Source of the DNA: Azolla caroliniana
Lineage: Eukaryota; Polypodiophyta
Assembly (NCBI GenBank): GCA_043228905.1
Contig: JBHGNT010000018.1
Location: 7,440,001-7,504,000, forward strand
Direction of reading: 5' to 3'
Length of the DNA stretch: 64,000 bases
Shown here piece after piece: positions 1 to 10,714 of the stretch (position 1 is its first letter; every line of letters starts with the position of its first letter). The notes beneath the pieces are model-generated. The model was not told the DNA's origin, searched no databases, and worked only from the letters and a program-made list of their open reading frames with translations. A program made the translations under genes and the position numbers.

Positions 1-56
1 TTTTTTTATAATCGAAACAATATAGAAAAAATTTTATGCTACAATTTGGGCCACTA

Positions 57-259
57 CTAGTTCAGGCAATTCAAAGATTGTACCTTTATCATACATAGGA
101 GCTTAGATGATACTGAATCTCCATCTTTACTCTTCAAAGGTACCGACCGTATACCTGTCTTCATCTCTCGCACGGGAAAGCAAGCTTGCCCAACAAAATC
201 ATCCCTTTGTAGTCTATCATTCTCCCTCACTTCTAGCCGCAATATTGCAATATCTGGTA
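57..259 (-). CDS. PLC: Last exon of a plant PI-PLC gene (C2 domain, C-terminus)
   Basis: This exon encodes the end of a C2 domain of plant phosphoinositide-specific phospholipase C, the Ca2+-dependent membrane-binding module behind the catalytic X/Y barrel. The translation contains VPDIAILRLEVREND, then DDFVGQ and GIRSVPL, matching the family pattern VPELALLRIEVREYD, DDFGGQ, GIRAVPL. The stop is a TAG at 57-59. An AG acceptor at 260-261 leaves two exon bases that complete the split Val codon left by the exon at 560-668, so the join keeps frame. The Tyr usual in REYD is Asn here and one Gly of DDFGGQ is Val. Positions 1-56 would be 3' UTR. It could be a live gene or a 3' remnant; no catalytic exons are visible. 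Confidence 0.75.
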
Positions 260-559
260 CTGTTTCATTACAGAATAACTTCACGTCATCAAAAGTGGAA
301 ACTCTGGAAGTTTTTCCATTTCTGTTTACTGTTTTTTGAGGATTTCCATGCTCTGATTAGACATTACTAAAAAGGACAAAAAACTCTGAACCATATGCAC
401 ACATCCTAATACAGTATTAAACCATATGATTAAGTATTAAGCAACATGCATGCATACATCCTAATATGGTACTATGCCATATGATAGGGAATTATTGCAT
501 CCTAATATTATATTAAACCACTCTTCCAATTCTGCATATACTAGCAAATGTGTACATAC

Positions 560-668
560 CTCTAATCTGGAATTCGAAAGTTTCATCCTCCCAATTAGGT
601 TGATTGTTTTTGTACTTGATAGACGTCGTCTTCTTTGCCTTATCAGTAGGTATTCCATGAATTGCAAC
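560..668 (-). CDS. PLC: Penultimate PI-PLC exon (C2 domain)
   Basis: This 109-bp exon encodes 36 residues of the C2 domain and one base of the next codon. It starts VAIHGIP and ends NWEDETFEFQIR, which lines up with the family's VGIAGVP and PVWNEEFEFPLT. The minus strand shows an acceptor ending TTTTTACAG and a donor reading GTATGT. Phase matches on both sides. The splice sites and the in-frame joining with both neighbours are the main argument that this is a genuine plant gene end and not a chance ORF. Confidence 0.75.
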
Positions 669-781
669 CTGTAAAAAGAACCAGAATTCAATAAAATAAC
701 TGACATTCTGAAGTTACTAAACACAATCCAAAAGTTCTTTCTTGTCTGGAGAACCACTCAAAGAAATAATTACTTAATTAC

Positions 782-853
782 CTTCACAAAAAAGTCGGGC
801 TTCTTAAAATAATCAAAATTCTTATGCCAATCCGTTCCGAGAAGTATTTTGAT
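782..853 (-). CDS. PLC: Antepenultimate PI-PLC exon (start of C2 domain)
   Basis: This exon holds 24 codons in phase 0 at both ends. It encodes a short stretch from IKILLGTDWH to KPDFFVK, corresponding to the family's KVYMGDGW and SPPDFFVK at the start of the C2 domain. The acceptor is CCTTCAG before 853 and the donor GTAATT after 782. The next exon upstream, which should carry the Y half of the catalytic barrel, was not found in the 3.5 kb of gene-poor sequence that follows. Either the intron is very long and filled with transposons or the gene has been cut here. Confidence 0.7.
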
Positions 854-3030
854 CTGAAGGCCAAAAGGTTAAAACAAAAAAGATCTTGTTAGAAATCACA
901 AAAAAGATCTGACTTAGGGCAAGTTACTGCAGAGAAGGAGAAGAATGGTGCTGCAAAACCTACCAATGTGACTGGGCAATCATGTGCAGTGCGCATATTA
1001 ACAAATGAAAACATTTTAAAACTAGAAATATGTAAGATGACTATATGGATTGTATATCTAGAGAAGTTTTGCATGAATGCAATAAGACAGTTTTTCAAGT
1101 TGACAGAAAGTTGTATCACATCTTCATATAGAATCTCTTTGGGAGATGATAAGGTGACTATATGGATTGGATAACTAGAGAAGTTTTGTATGAGTGCGAT
1201 AAGACAGTTTTTCATGTTGACAGAAAGGTGCATTACATCTTCATGTAGAATCTCTTTGTAGCATGTGTTCGATTTGGTTATTTGAAATATTGATATGACA
1301 TGACGAATCAGGTGAACATTTTTGAGAATCTTCCAGCACATGGGCCCTTCTTTCTAAGAATCTAGTCAAATTGGGGATGCAACATCAAGAACAAAGATAC
1401 TACATTCATGAGTGTTTATTATGAACACCAGGAATTTCATCGTTTTTACTTCGTGTATGGCACATGTATCCATGTGTGTTAGGGCTCAGGTATGTATATG
1501 ATTACCCCTTTGCATTTGTTGTATGGTTCACCTATAGAAAGCAAAGTGTGATTATACCAGGTTGGATAGTTTGTCTTCATTTCTTGAAAATGGTGCAATG
1601 GGTTGGTGGTGCAATATGCTCCCTTGCATTGTCAAGAATTTACGCTTTGAAAAGTGACACAATATAGGATTATTAATCATGTGTTTCAAGATTTTGGATT
1701 TTAGAGTTTAAGAATTTTTCATGATTTATGAACTGTGAATTTTGGATTATCTGTTTGAGGAAAGAATAGTGAATATAGGTCTTTGAATATCATATAGAAG
1801 CAATATGCTTCTGGAGTGCAAACAATGATGGTATGACTTGATATCTTGATGTTTCTATCCAATGGAAACTAGATCTGACTGTCGTGCCTTGATTGATAAG
1901 AGAAAATTAGCACCACAATCTCTGTACAAAGGGGTTGCCAAGTAACCTTCTCTATGGGGTTCGCATATGTTTTGAAGAGGAAAAATATGTTATTCTTAGG
2001 AAGTAGGAACACTTTCACATCATTTCATGCGATATGCACCCAGGCATCATCAGACAATGACTCCTAGTAACCAGTAACTAATCGGGAGTCACAAACTCAA
2101 GCTCTAGACTTTCAAGGTCTAGAGAACACACCTCAATCACAACGTCTAGTTTGTTTATACACTGTATGCCATATTTATGCTGAAATGCAATCATGTCAGC
2201 TTTATAAATTTGTAAAAATGCTTTGGTCTTACTGGTCATTTTGGTTATCAGTCAACAATAATATTACTTTGTCTTTTTTCGTTCTCTCTCTCAGTGATTG
2301 TAATAGAATATTGTTTGTTTTAGATGAATGCTGCTAAAGGTAAGCTTGATCCAATAAGGGCCATGGTCTCAAGTTCTTCAAACTTACCTTTGCCATACAT
2401 ATATATGCATGAGCAAAGTTACAAACCACGTGCTCAGACTTTTACCCCAGAGAAGAAAGTAAGGAAAAATTCAAAAGTAAATGAATCAAGAAAGATAATA
2501 TGGGAGAAACAACACCCTTCTTGGTGGACATTTGAGTATGACACTTACATTATCATGTCCGTCCAACAAGTCATCATATTTCTCAGAAATTACCTTATAT
2601 AAGATGAGCAAAAGGATAAGAGATTAAGGAGAAGAATGGATTAACAATGCTTAACCACACCAACCACCCCCGAGCGAAGGACATGAGACAAACATAAAAT
2701 ACCATCAGTGTGTAAGGGTTAGGAATGATGTCAATAGGGCTGAGGAATACTCAGGATTCACCCTAGTACAGGCTCTTTAGATGCAACAGTGGAGCTATGG
2801 TAGAAACGATAGAGAGAGAGCAGTAGTTGGCCCAACACAGTCTCCCATAACACCAAATATTACCCTATGTTATACCTTGGTTGTTGAATAAATGAACCTA
2901 AAGAAGTCACTAATAGAGTCATGACAACATCTCAAGATGTCGTGATGAAGTGAGTAGCTAGTCCGCTTTATATAGCCCAACACCTAAGGCTCCCAAAGCA
3001 CAACATGTTCCCACGTATCTAACAATCGGC
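854..3030. other. Gene-poor AT-rich stretch upstream of the PI-PLC exons
   Basis: No coding region is supported here. ORFs up to 150 codons occur but resemble nothing I recognise and have AT-rich, low-constraint composition. The stretch could be a long PI-PLC intron or intergenic DNA. The only structure seen is the direct duplication at 1038-1258. A TATATAAAG-like string on the minus strand near 2960-2975 lies among short CA/TG-ended sequences that might be an old LTR, but I could not define ends. Confidence 0.5.
1038..1258. repeat. Direct duplication, two ~103-bp copies
   Basis: Copy 1 (1038-1140) and copy 2 (1155-1258) share TGACTATATGGATTG at the start, AGAAGTTTTG and AAGACAGTTTTTCA in the middle, and AGAATCTCTTTG at the end, with scattered substitutions. 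They are separated by about 14 bp. The duplication has diverged, so it is not recent. No function is apparent. Confidence 0.75.
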
Positions 3031-3345
3031 AACGGTTCGGTTCAAACCGAACCGAACCGCGAAACTACAGCGAATACGGTTCGGTTCAGTTTCAACAATT
3101 AGAAACCACAGTTTAAACAGTTTAACGGGTTTTTTTTTTAAATAAAAAAAAATGTTTTTAAAAAATCTTTTCATTTTCATGCCTTATTCTCACATTTTAG
3201 GAAAATATTTAAAATTAAGAAAATTTAAATAATGAAATATTTTAAAATTTTAAAATTTAAATTTTAAATTTGACCTAAGCTGAAAACCAAAACCGAGGTT
3301 TTACCGGTTTAATGGCTCAACGGTTTGAATTTTTTTTAATGGTTC
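3031..3345. repeat. GGTTCGG-rich segment with a terminal hairpin
   Basis: The segment begins with a 10-bp perfect inverted repeat, CGGTTCGGTT (3033-3042) against AACCGAACCG (3045-3054). It continues with further copies of GGTTCGGTT / AACCGAACC and ends with ACGGTTTG and GGTTCGGTTTA near 3320-3345. An AT-rich core lies between. The arrangement resembles a small non-autonomous DNA transposon of plants, possibly hAT-like, but I could not identify a target-site duplication. Confidence 0.35.
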
Positions 3346-3359
3346 GGTTTAATGCTTTA

Positions 3360-4395
3360 TTTAGTACTAAAGGTCTTAAATGTTTAGTTGTATAACTTGT
3401 ATTAGTACTTTTTGTGTCCACCTGACTTAGGCTTTCCATGTCCGAACAAATAGGCATGAAGGTCTTGGTTGTTTAGTACTAACATTATTCATTACCACAT
3501 GAAATATACACATCAAGGTGGTTTAATATTGTTCCTTTAAGTTCCTTCTTTGAGGATTCGGTACTAACATTATTGATTACATTGTATTCCTTGTTAATCA
3601 ATTGATTAAGTACTGATTATTTAGTACTGAAGGTCTTAATTGTCCACTAAACTTCTTGTATTAGTACTAAATTGTTCATTACATTGTACGTTTTGTGTCC
3701 ACTTGACTTAGGCTCTGCATGACCGAACAACACCACATGAAGGTCTTGGCTATTTAGTACTAGCATTGTTCATTACCACATGAAATATCGACTTTTGGTG
3801 TCCAGATGGTTCAGTACTATCCCCTCAAGTCCCTTTTTTGTTGATTAAGTACTAACAATACTGATTAGAATGTATTTCTTGGTGATTAGTTGATTAAGTA
3901 CTGAAGGTCTTAATTGTCTACTTGTATTAGTACTAAATTGTTCATTACATTGTACGTTTTGTGTCCACTTGACTTAGGCTCTGCATGACCGAACAACACC
4001 ACAAGAAGGTCTTGGTTGTTTAGTACTAACATTGTTCATTACCAAATGAAATATTGACTTTTTGTGTCCAGATGGTTCAGTATTGTGCCCTCAAGTCCCT
4101 TTTTTATTGATTAAGTACTAACAATACTAATTACATTGTATTTCTTGGTGATCAATTGATTAAGTAGTGATTATTTAGTACAGAGTATCTTAATTATCCA
4201 TTGGACTACTTGTATTAGTACTAAATTGTTCATTACATTGTATGTTTTGTGTTCACTTCACTTACTAGGCTCTGCATGATCGAACAACACCACATGAAGG
4301 TCTTGGCTATTTAGTACTAACATTACTGATTACTGATTATAATGTATTCTTTTGTGAGCAGTTGAATCAGTACTGATTATTTAATACTGATGGTC
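3360..4395. repeat. Degenerate ~280-bp tandem repeat rich in AGTACT
   Basis: The landmark string GACTTAGGCT (or a variant) recurs near 3423, 3705, 3971 and 4260, giving spacings of roughly 265-290 bp. Each unit carries a TTAGTACTAA-type palindrome, TTGTGTCCA, GACCGAACAACACCACATGA and GATTAAGTACT. About 3.7 units are present, ending where the CopB relic begins. There is no coding potential. It is satellite-like and was probably clipped at the right by the relic. Confidence 0.7.
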
Positions 4396-5670
4396 TTACT
4401 TCAAGAGTTATTTGCAACAAAAGGGAATTCGGAGGGAATTCAGCTGTCGATACACGTTAGAACAAAACGGCATAACCGAGAGGAAGAAGCGGGCGATTGT
4501 TGGAAGAGAAGAGCATGCCCAAGTTCTAATAGGTCGAAGTGGTCCGGACGTCCGTCTACATCCAAAACCAGATCGGGGTGAAGGTGTCAGCACATGAGCT
4601 GTATTTCGGGCGGAAGCCGAACTTAAGACACCTTAGGGTATTCGGTAGCATAGGCTATGTGCATGTACTGGATGAGAAGCGGAGAAAGTTGGACCCAAAG
4701 TCAGAGAAGTGCATATTGGTTGGCTACCCACATGAGCAGAATGGGGTACAACTACTATGATCCCCGACAATTCCGACTATCCGATTCCGGAGGATGAGGA
4801 CAGTGAGCCCGAAATGATCTAGGTAGAAGAATAATAATAATTTGGTACTCTAGATGAGAGTCTGATCTCATTTCGGCTGAGCGGGCCAAATGAGTGACTA
4901 TGTCCGAATGATCAGTTGGATGACGAGCCAACGAGTAATGGAGACTCGGTAGTGCTCTCCCCGCATAAGGAACCAAGGAGACGGTTCCCGCTCAAAGAGA
5001 AGGGAAAGAAGAAGATGCCAGAAAATGACACCGGTAGGGTCAAGTCGGATCAGAGCGAATCTAACTCCGAAAAGAACAAGGACAGACGTTCAAAAATGAA
5101 GTCTGAATCGGCCAAGAAGGCCCTAAAATAGGCTAATGAGAAATTACGCCGATTGACCCGCCAAAAGAATCCTGTAAAACGGTATCGGTACAATGAGTAC
5201 ATGGGGCATCACTATGCATACATGACGAAAGTGGCGGAAGTACGTGAGCCGGAGAGCTATGTAGAAGCGACAAAGGACGCGCATTGGTGTGCCACTATGG
5301 AGGAAGAGATGCGGGCACTCGATGCCAACAACATATGGGACCTGGTTGACCCTCCCCGATATTGCAAACCGATCGGCTGCAAGTGGGTATTCAAGGTGAA
5401 GTACAATGCCGACGGTTCGGTCAACCGGTACAAGGTCCGGTTAGTGGCAAAAGGATATGTGCAGACCCACAGAATTGACTACGACAAGACCTTCGCTCCA
5501 GTAGCGAAGATGACGACGGTTCGTGTGGTGCTGGCAATTGGAGAAACGAGGGGGTGGCATTATGACCAAATGCATGTGAAGAATGTGTTTCTTCAAGGCG
5601 ATCTTGAAGAATAGGTGTATATGATCCAGCCCCCCGGTGTGCAGTCGGAGATGAACAAGTTGGCAGTGTG
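4396..5670 (+). pseudogene. CopB copia relic, integrase C-terminus to reverse transcriptase (left part)
   Basis: This is a decayed copy of the CopB family, which is fuller at 25841-30498 and 54800-59647. It starts inside integrase (GIRREFSCRY, then NLRHLRVFGS). It passes through the variable linker with DDEPTSNGDS and RRRFPLKEKGKKK, and enters reverse transcriptase at about 5153 (RQKNPVKR, EVREPESY, IGCKWVFKVKYNADGSVNR, FAPVAKMTTVR). Several frameshifts and stops break it, including a TAG at about 5612. The LTRs, gag and protease are missing. At the position where the other CopB copies carry TAG in reverse transcriptase, this relic has a normal Tyr codon. CopC interrupts it at 5675/5676. Confidence 0.85.
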
Positions 5671-5675
5671 CTGAC

Positions 5676-5959
5676 TGTTGGCATAAAAGGCCTACTCCTT
5701 CCACTTTGTATCCTAGTGTGAACTCTTCTAAAGAGTTAATTCTTTGTATATAAGCGATAACCGAACATTGTAAAGAGAGAACACTTGATCATCTTGTACA
5801 TCGAGTTTCTGAGATAGAGAACAGAAATAAAGAGAGCTTCCATTAAAGCTTCATATGTGTGTCTATCATCTGTCTATATCTTCTTGCCCTCCTTCTGTGT
5901 TGTTTGCTGAGCATAACCGACAAGTCCTCACATACGTTTCCGCGCATATCTGTTCTTCA
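5676..5959 (+). repeat. CopC 5' LTR (284 bp)
   Basis: It begins TGTTGGCATAAAA and ends TGTTCTTCA directly before the PBS. A TATATAAG string at about 5747 is a plausible promoter TATA box. The same sequence, lacking its first third, recurs at 10198-10384. Confidence 0.9.
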
Positions 5960-5961
5960 AT

Positions 5962-5973
5962 TGGTATCAGAGC
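5962..5973 (+). promoter_or_regulatory. CopC primer-binding site
   Basis: TGGTATCAGAGC lies two bases after the LTR. It is complementary to the 3' end of plant initiator tRNA-Met, the standard primer of plant copia elements. Confidence 0.9.
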
Positions 5974-6060
5974 GACTTGCTACTTGGCAACAACAGACAA
6001 TAGAAAAAGGCTGAAAGGAAAAAGATCAAGTCAGTAAAAGTTCACATTCAAAGAAGAATA

Positions 6061-9000
6061 TGGCTTCAACATTCGGAACAAGAGTTGAAATCAGAAAATT
6101 CGATGGCAAAAACTTTTCCCTTTGGAAGGAGATGATGCAGGACGTGTTGATCATCAGAAGACAAGTCAAAGCCATTTGGCATAGTAAAAACCTGCCTCGA
6201 TGATAGCCGAAGATTGGAGATCTACAGACGAAATCGCACGCTCCACCATCTGAATCCATTTGGCCGAAAACTTCTACTTTAGCATGGCAAAAAAGATGAC
6301 AACATTCTCACTATGGGAGAAACTACAAGCCGTGTACGAGAAAAAATCCTCATCTTCAAAACTGATTTTGATCAAACAATTGTTCAACATGAAGATGAGA
6401 GAGTCTGATCCGGCTACCTCCCCCATCAAAGCCTTTAGTCAAGTGTTGTCAGAACGCTCCTCAAAAGGGATCAACTTTGAAGAAGAAGTGAAAGCCCTTG
6501 CCCTCCTATCGAGCTTGCCGACTAGTTGGGAGATATGCTGCACAACATACGCCAATAGCCAACCGATCCTAAATTTGGATGAGACGATCGACCAAGTTCT
6601 CACCAAGGACATTCGGTGAAAATCGATGGGACTTACCATCGATGAATCATCCGAAACCCATCACTCGACCGAGTCGTTTGACCAACAGAGTAGAACGAGA
6701 GGACAACCCGACAACGATAAAAAACAAGGGGAGACTGATAGCAGTTGAAGTCGAGAACGGGCTGATCAAGTGAATTCTGCACACTGCAAAAAAGTTGGCC
6801 ACAATGTTTCGGACTACTGGTCAATCAAGTTAAAAGAGAGTGGTCGGCCATCCGAACGGAATCGAGGAAGACCCAACTTGGACCACTCTCCTACAGGCAA
6901 CCAAATCAATGTTGTCGACACCCGATCAGGAGAAATTCTCTCCTTAGAGGATTCAGTGATTGGAGAAGTCCTCTACAGTGCATAGGATGCACAGACGTGG
7001 CTATTGGATTCCGATGCCACACTCCACGTGACCCCTAATATTGAATGGTGTTCGAAGTATTCAGCCGATGCCAGTGGCACAATTTGACTAGGCAACGGGC
7101 AGGAATGCAAAATTACAGGGACCGGAGAGGCTCCCATCAGATTGCCAAATGACAACATGATCGCCCTGCACCAAGTCCGGCAAGTACTCGATCTAAAAAG
7201 GAGTCTGGTCTCCATCGGCATGTTAGCCGAAGAAGGGTACAAAATGACTCTAAGTGAGTCAGTATGGATGATAAACCGAGGAAATCATAGAGTTGGGAGA
7301 GGGCACAAGTACAACAACTTGTACCCACTGATGGCAATCAATCTAGAAGGGGTCGTGAATGTAGCCGAAAAGACCGAACTGAACTTATGGCATGGCCGAC
7401 TCGGCCATATTTATCAAGTTGAACTTGATCAGTTGATGGTGGTCCACTACATCCCTAAACTCCAAGCAAAGACAAACTTCTGTGAGCATTGTCGATACGG
7501 GAAACAGACTCGAAGTCCGCACACTCTCCACTACGAGACGATACGACAACCCCTAAAACTCGTGCACAGAGATATATGTGAGCCCATGCCAGAGCGATCA
7601 CTAGGAGGCTCTCGATACTTCATCACCTTCGTAGATGACTGTACACGGAAGGTCTCGGCCTACTCCATCAGGTCCAAAGACAAAGTGCTCGACGTCTTCA
7701 CTCAATGGACAACTGAAGTGGAGAACCGGTTGGGATACAAAGTGAAGACACTCAGATCCGACAACGGAGGAGAATATACCTCTGGAACCTTCAAACAGTA
7801 CCGGTTCGACAAAGGGATCCAACATTAAAATACCATGCCTTACACACCCATGCAGAATGGAGTGGTAGAACAGTTCAACTGAATGATTCAGGAGAGGGTG
7901 ACAACAATGCTCCAGCAAGCCGGACTGAAGTTGGAGTACTAGGCCGAGGCATTGCAGACGACAGTATACCTAGTAAATCTTTCGCCGTCAAAAGCAATTA
8001 GGCTTGAAGTAACACAAGCACTATGGTCAGGGAAACAACCGACCTACGATAGGCATAGTGTATTCGGATGCGAATCCTACGCATTCATCCCCAAGGAGAA
8101 AAGGACCAAGTTGGCATCCCATGCAACGAACTGCATATTTCTCGGTTATGGAACCGATGGGTACTTCAGCTACCGGCTATGGGATCCAGAGAACCGGAAA
8201 CTAATCTGGAGCACTGACATAGTCTTCAATGAAGACTCTATCTTCTCTCAACGGAACCAATAGAAAACTGTTGGCAAAAGGGTATCCTTTGAAGACGACA
8301 GAGTTGTCATAGAAAGAACGACCCAACGAGCTGACTCAGAGCCTCGACAAATAGTCGAACTCGAGCAAGCCGACAACATACATGCCGACTCTGAATCGGT
8401 AGGAGGTTCACAAGTTGAACTCAACGACAAAGTCATCAAAGGCAAAGTCAAATTGACCGGAGTCGGAAATGATAGTGTCAAAAGAGATAGAATCCAACCG
8501 ACCGAAACACCGGATACGACTCAAGGGAAAAACAGATCTGAGTCGATCAAGTACCCAAGGGAGAACATCACAACACCACTAAAATCCCAACATGGGTCTG
8601 GATAAACCAACAAGACTCCAGACACAAGTGGCTCAACAAATGTCGATCAACCAATAGAGACGATTGAAGGATCCGAACCACTTATTTTGGGACCGAGGAG
8701 ATCTAGACAAGCTCGAAGGCCAATAGAGTTTTATCAATCGGGCCTCGACTACGTAAACTACACCGATGCAGGCCAACCAAGCACAGACAATGAAGCTATG
8801 GGCACACCGGACACCGATACATGGCAACAAGCCATGAAATCCGAAATGGACTCGATTCACAAGAATCAGACATGGGAGCTGGTTGAACTACTAGCTGGAA
8901 GAAAGCTGCTACCTTGCAAATGGGTTTTCCGATACAAATATGAATCAGACTCAGACAAAACCCAAGTACAAAGCTCGGCTTTTCTTGAAAGGGTTCAAAC

Positions 9001-10197
9001 AAGAACATGGGGTCGATTACTGTTGGATATTTCACCAGTAGTCAAGATGACCACCCTCAGACTCTTACCACGAGTTGTGGTGACAACAGACCTACAGCTA
9101 GAGCAGTTGGATGTAAAGACGACATTCCTACACAGAGATCTGGAAGAAGACATTTACATGTCTCAACCGGCAGGCTTCACGACGACGGGGGAGGAAAGTC
9201 ACCTCGTATGTCAATTGAAGAAAAGCCTCTATGTCTTGAAACAAGCGCCGAGGATGTGGTACCAGAACTTTGACTCCTACATGAGGCAGCTTGAATACCA
9301 TTGATCCGACTCCGACCCATGCATGTATGTTCGGCAATTGGCCAACGATTCTAGGATTTACCGATCCTATATGTCGACAACATGCTGATTGTAGTAAGCA
9401 ATCAAGCAGAGATCGCAAAGCTGAGTGAAGCCTTCACGACAAGTTCGCAATGAAGGAACTCGGACAAGTCCTTCACATACTGGGCATGAGGATCAAGCGA
9501 AATCGGACGACCAAGACTCTCTGACTCTCCTAGTCTGACTATATCCGGAAGGTGGTGAGGCGCTTCAACATGGAGAATACGAAGCCAACACCAACACCGC
9601 TTTCGACGTCAATCCAACTATTAAACAAAGACTCTCCTTCAACGAACAAGTAGAGAGGGCTTAATGGGAAGATACCCTACGCATCAATTGTAGGGAGTAT
9701 CATGTACGAAATGGTGGCGACTTGACCCGACCTAACCTATGCCGTAGGAGTGGTTAGCCAGTACATGTCAAACCCAAGACGGAAGCATTGGGAGGCTGTC
9801 AAGCAAATCTTTAGGTACCTGAGAGGGACTGAAGATACACAACTGACTTTCAGCTTGACAACCTCAGCCGAAGTCAAAGGCTACACTGATTCCGCTATGC
9901 AGGACAATCAAAAGTCAACATCTGGCTATATCTTCACCTATGGTCGGGGTGCTATATAATGGAGGTCCAAACTTCAAGAAGTTATGGCTCTGTCAACCAC
10001 GGAGGCTAAGTACATAGCAACATCTAAGGCAGCGAAGGAAGCGATCTGGTTGCACCGACTCTCTGCCAACTTTTTAGCTACAGGCCGAATCGACCGACCA
10101 ATGCCTACCATCTATTGTGACTCACAGAGCGCAATACACCTCATCAACAATCTTGTTTATCACGCAAAGACAAAGCATATTCTGGTGTGGTATCATC
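6061..10197 (+). pseudogene. CopC gag-pol (degenerate)
   Basis: Gag starts at ATG 6061 (VEIRKFDGKNFSLWK). It is broken by stops near 6202, resumes at 6260-6619, and reaches a damaged zinc knuckle with only the first Cys and the His intact (CKKVGHNVSDYW). The protease motif reads LLDSDATLHV, so the Gly of the DSGA active-site loop is lost. Integrase lies at about 7142-8263, with LWHGRLGHI, CEHCRYGK, HRDICEP, FVDD and RSDNGGEY. Reverse transcriptase covers 8687-9304 and then shifts frame; the YVDD motif reads YVDN near 9367. RNase H remnants lie at 9750-10196 (STTEAKY, CDSQSAIHL). The final residues end abruptly at KTKHI, where sequence has been deleted into the 3' LTR. Confidence 0.85.
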
Positions 10198-10384
10198 ACA
10201 CTTGATCATCTTGTACATCGAGTCTATGAGAGAGAGAGAGAGATAACAGAAATAAAGAGAGCTTCCATTAAAGCTTTATCTGTGTGTCTATCATCTGTCT
10301 ATATCTTCTTGCCCTCCTTTTGTGTTGTTTGTTGAGCATAACCGATAGGTCCTCACATACATTTCCATGCATATCTGTTCTTCA
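10198..10384 (+). repeat. CopC 3' LTR, 5'-truncated
   Basis: It matches 5781-5959 of the 5' LTR from ACACTTGATC to the terminal TTCA. The upstream ~105 bp and the polypurine tract are absent. A (GA)n tract here is longer than in the 5' LTR. Confidence 0.85.
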
Positions 10385-10389
10385 CTGAC

Positions 10390-10714
10390 TCAAGAAGTCG
10401 CTCTACATCTTGAAGCTTGAAGCAAGCTCCCCGAGGTTGGAATTCGAAAATCACACACTAGTTGCATAAGATGGGGTTTGCCGCGTCCAAGTCCGACTCG
10501 TCATTATTCATATGGAAAGGTCCGGAAGTTCCATTATGTATCCTGCTATATGTGAACGATCTAGTCATTACCGGTTCCGGACTTGCTGAAATCGGCCATG
10601 TGAAGTCATAGCTGTCGATTGCATTTGAAATGAAGGACTTGGGGGACCTTCATTACTTCCTTGGGATCAAAGTGATCCATACCCACGACAACATACCCTT
10701 GGAAAGGGTTGTTG
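10390..10714 (+). pseudogene. CopB relic, continuation (reverse transcriptase)
   Basis: Directly after the CopC target duplication the relic resumes with LKKSLY and KQAP. It continues through the metal-binding motif LLYVNDLVITG, where the family has YVDD, and MKDLGDLHYFLGI. Replacement of the first catalytic Asp by Asn and an in-frame TAG at about 10609 make it inactive. Similarity fades by about 10690-10714, where LINE sequence takes over. Confidence 0.85.

Larger units (their letters stand above)
5676..10384 (+). mobile_element. CopC: Ty1/copia retrotransposon inserted in the CopB relic
   Basis: The element is bounded by TG...CA ends and a perfect 5-bp target-site duplication, CTGAC at 5671-5675 and 10385-10389. 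Removing it rejoins the host relic in frame at the reverse-transcriptase motif CRLKKSLY. The 5' LTR is complete, the PBS is the initiator-Met type, and the internal region runs gag, protease, integrase, reverse transcriptase, RNase H. The 3' end has lost the RNase H tail, the polypurine tract and the first ~105 bp of the 3' LTR. The element is dead: it carries many stops and a broken 3' end. Confidence 0.9.

Noticed and set aside
2324-2602. 92-codon ORF as a possible gene
   Set aside because: No recognisable domain, no splice context, and local composition is AT-rich intergenic.
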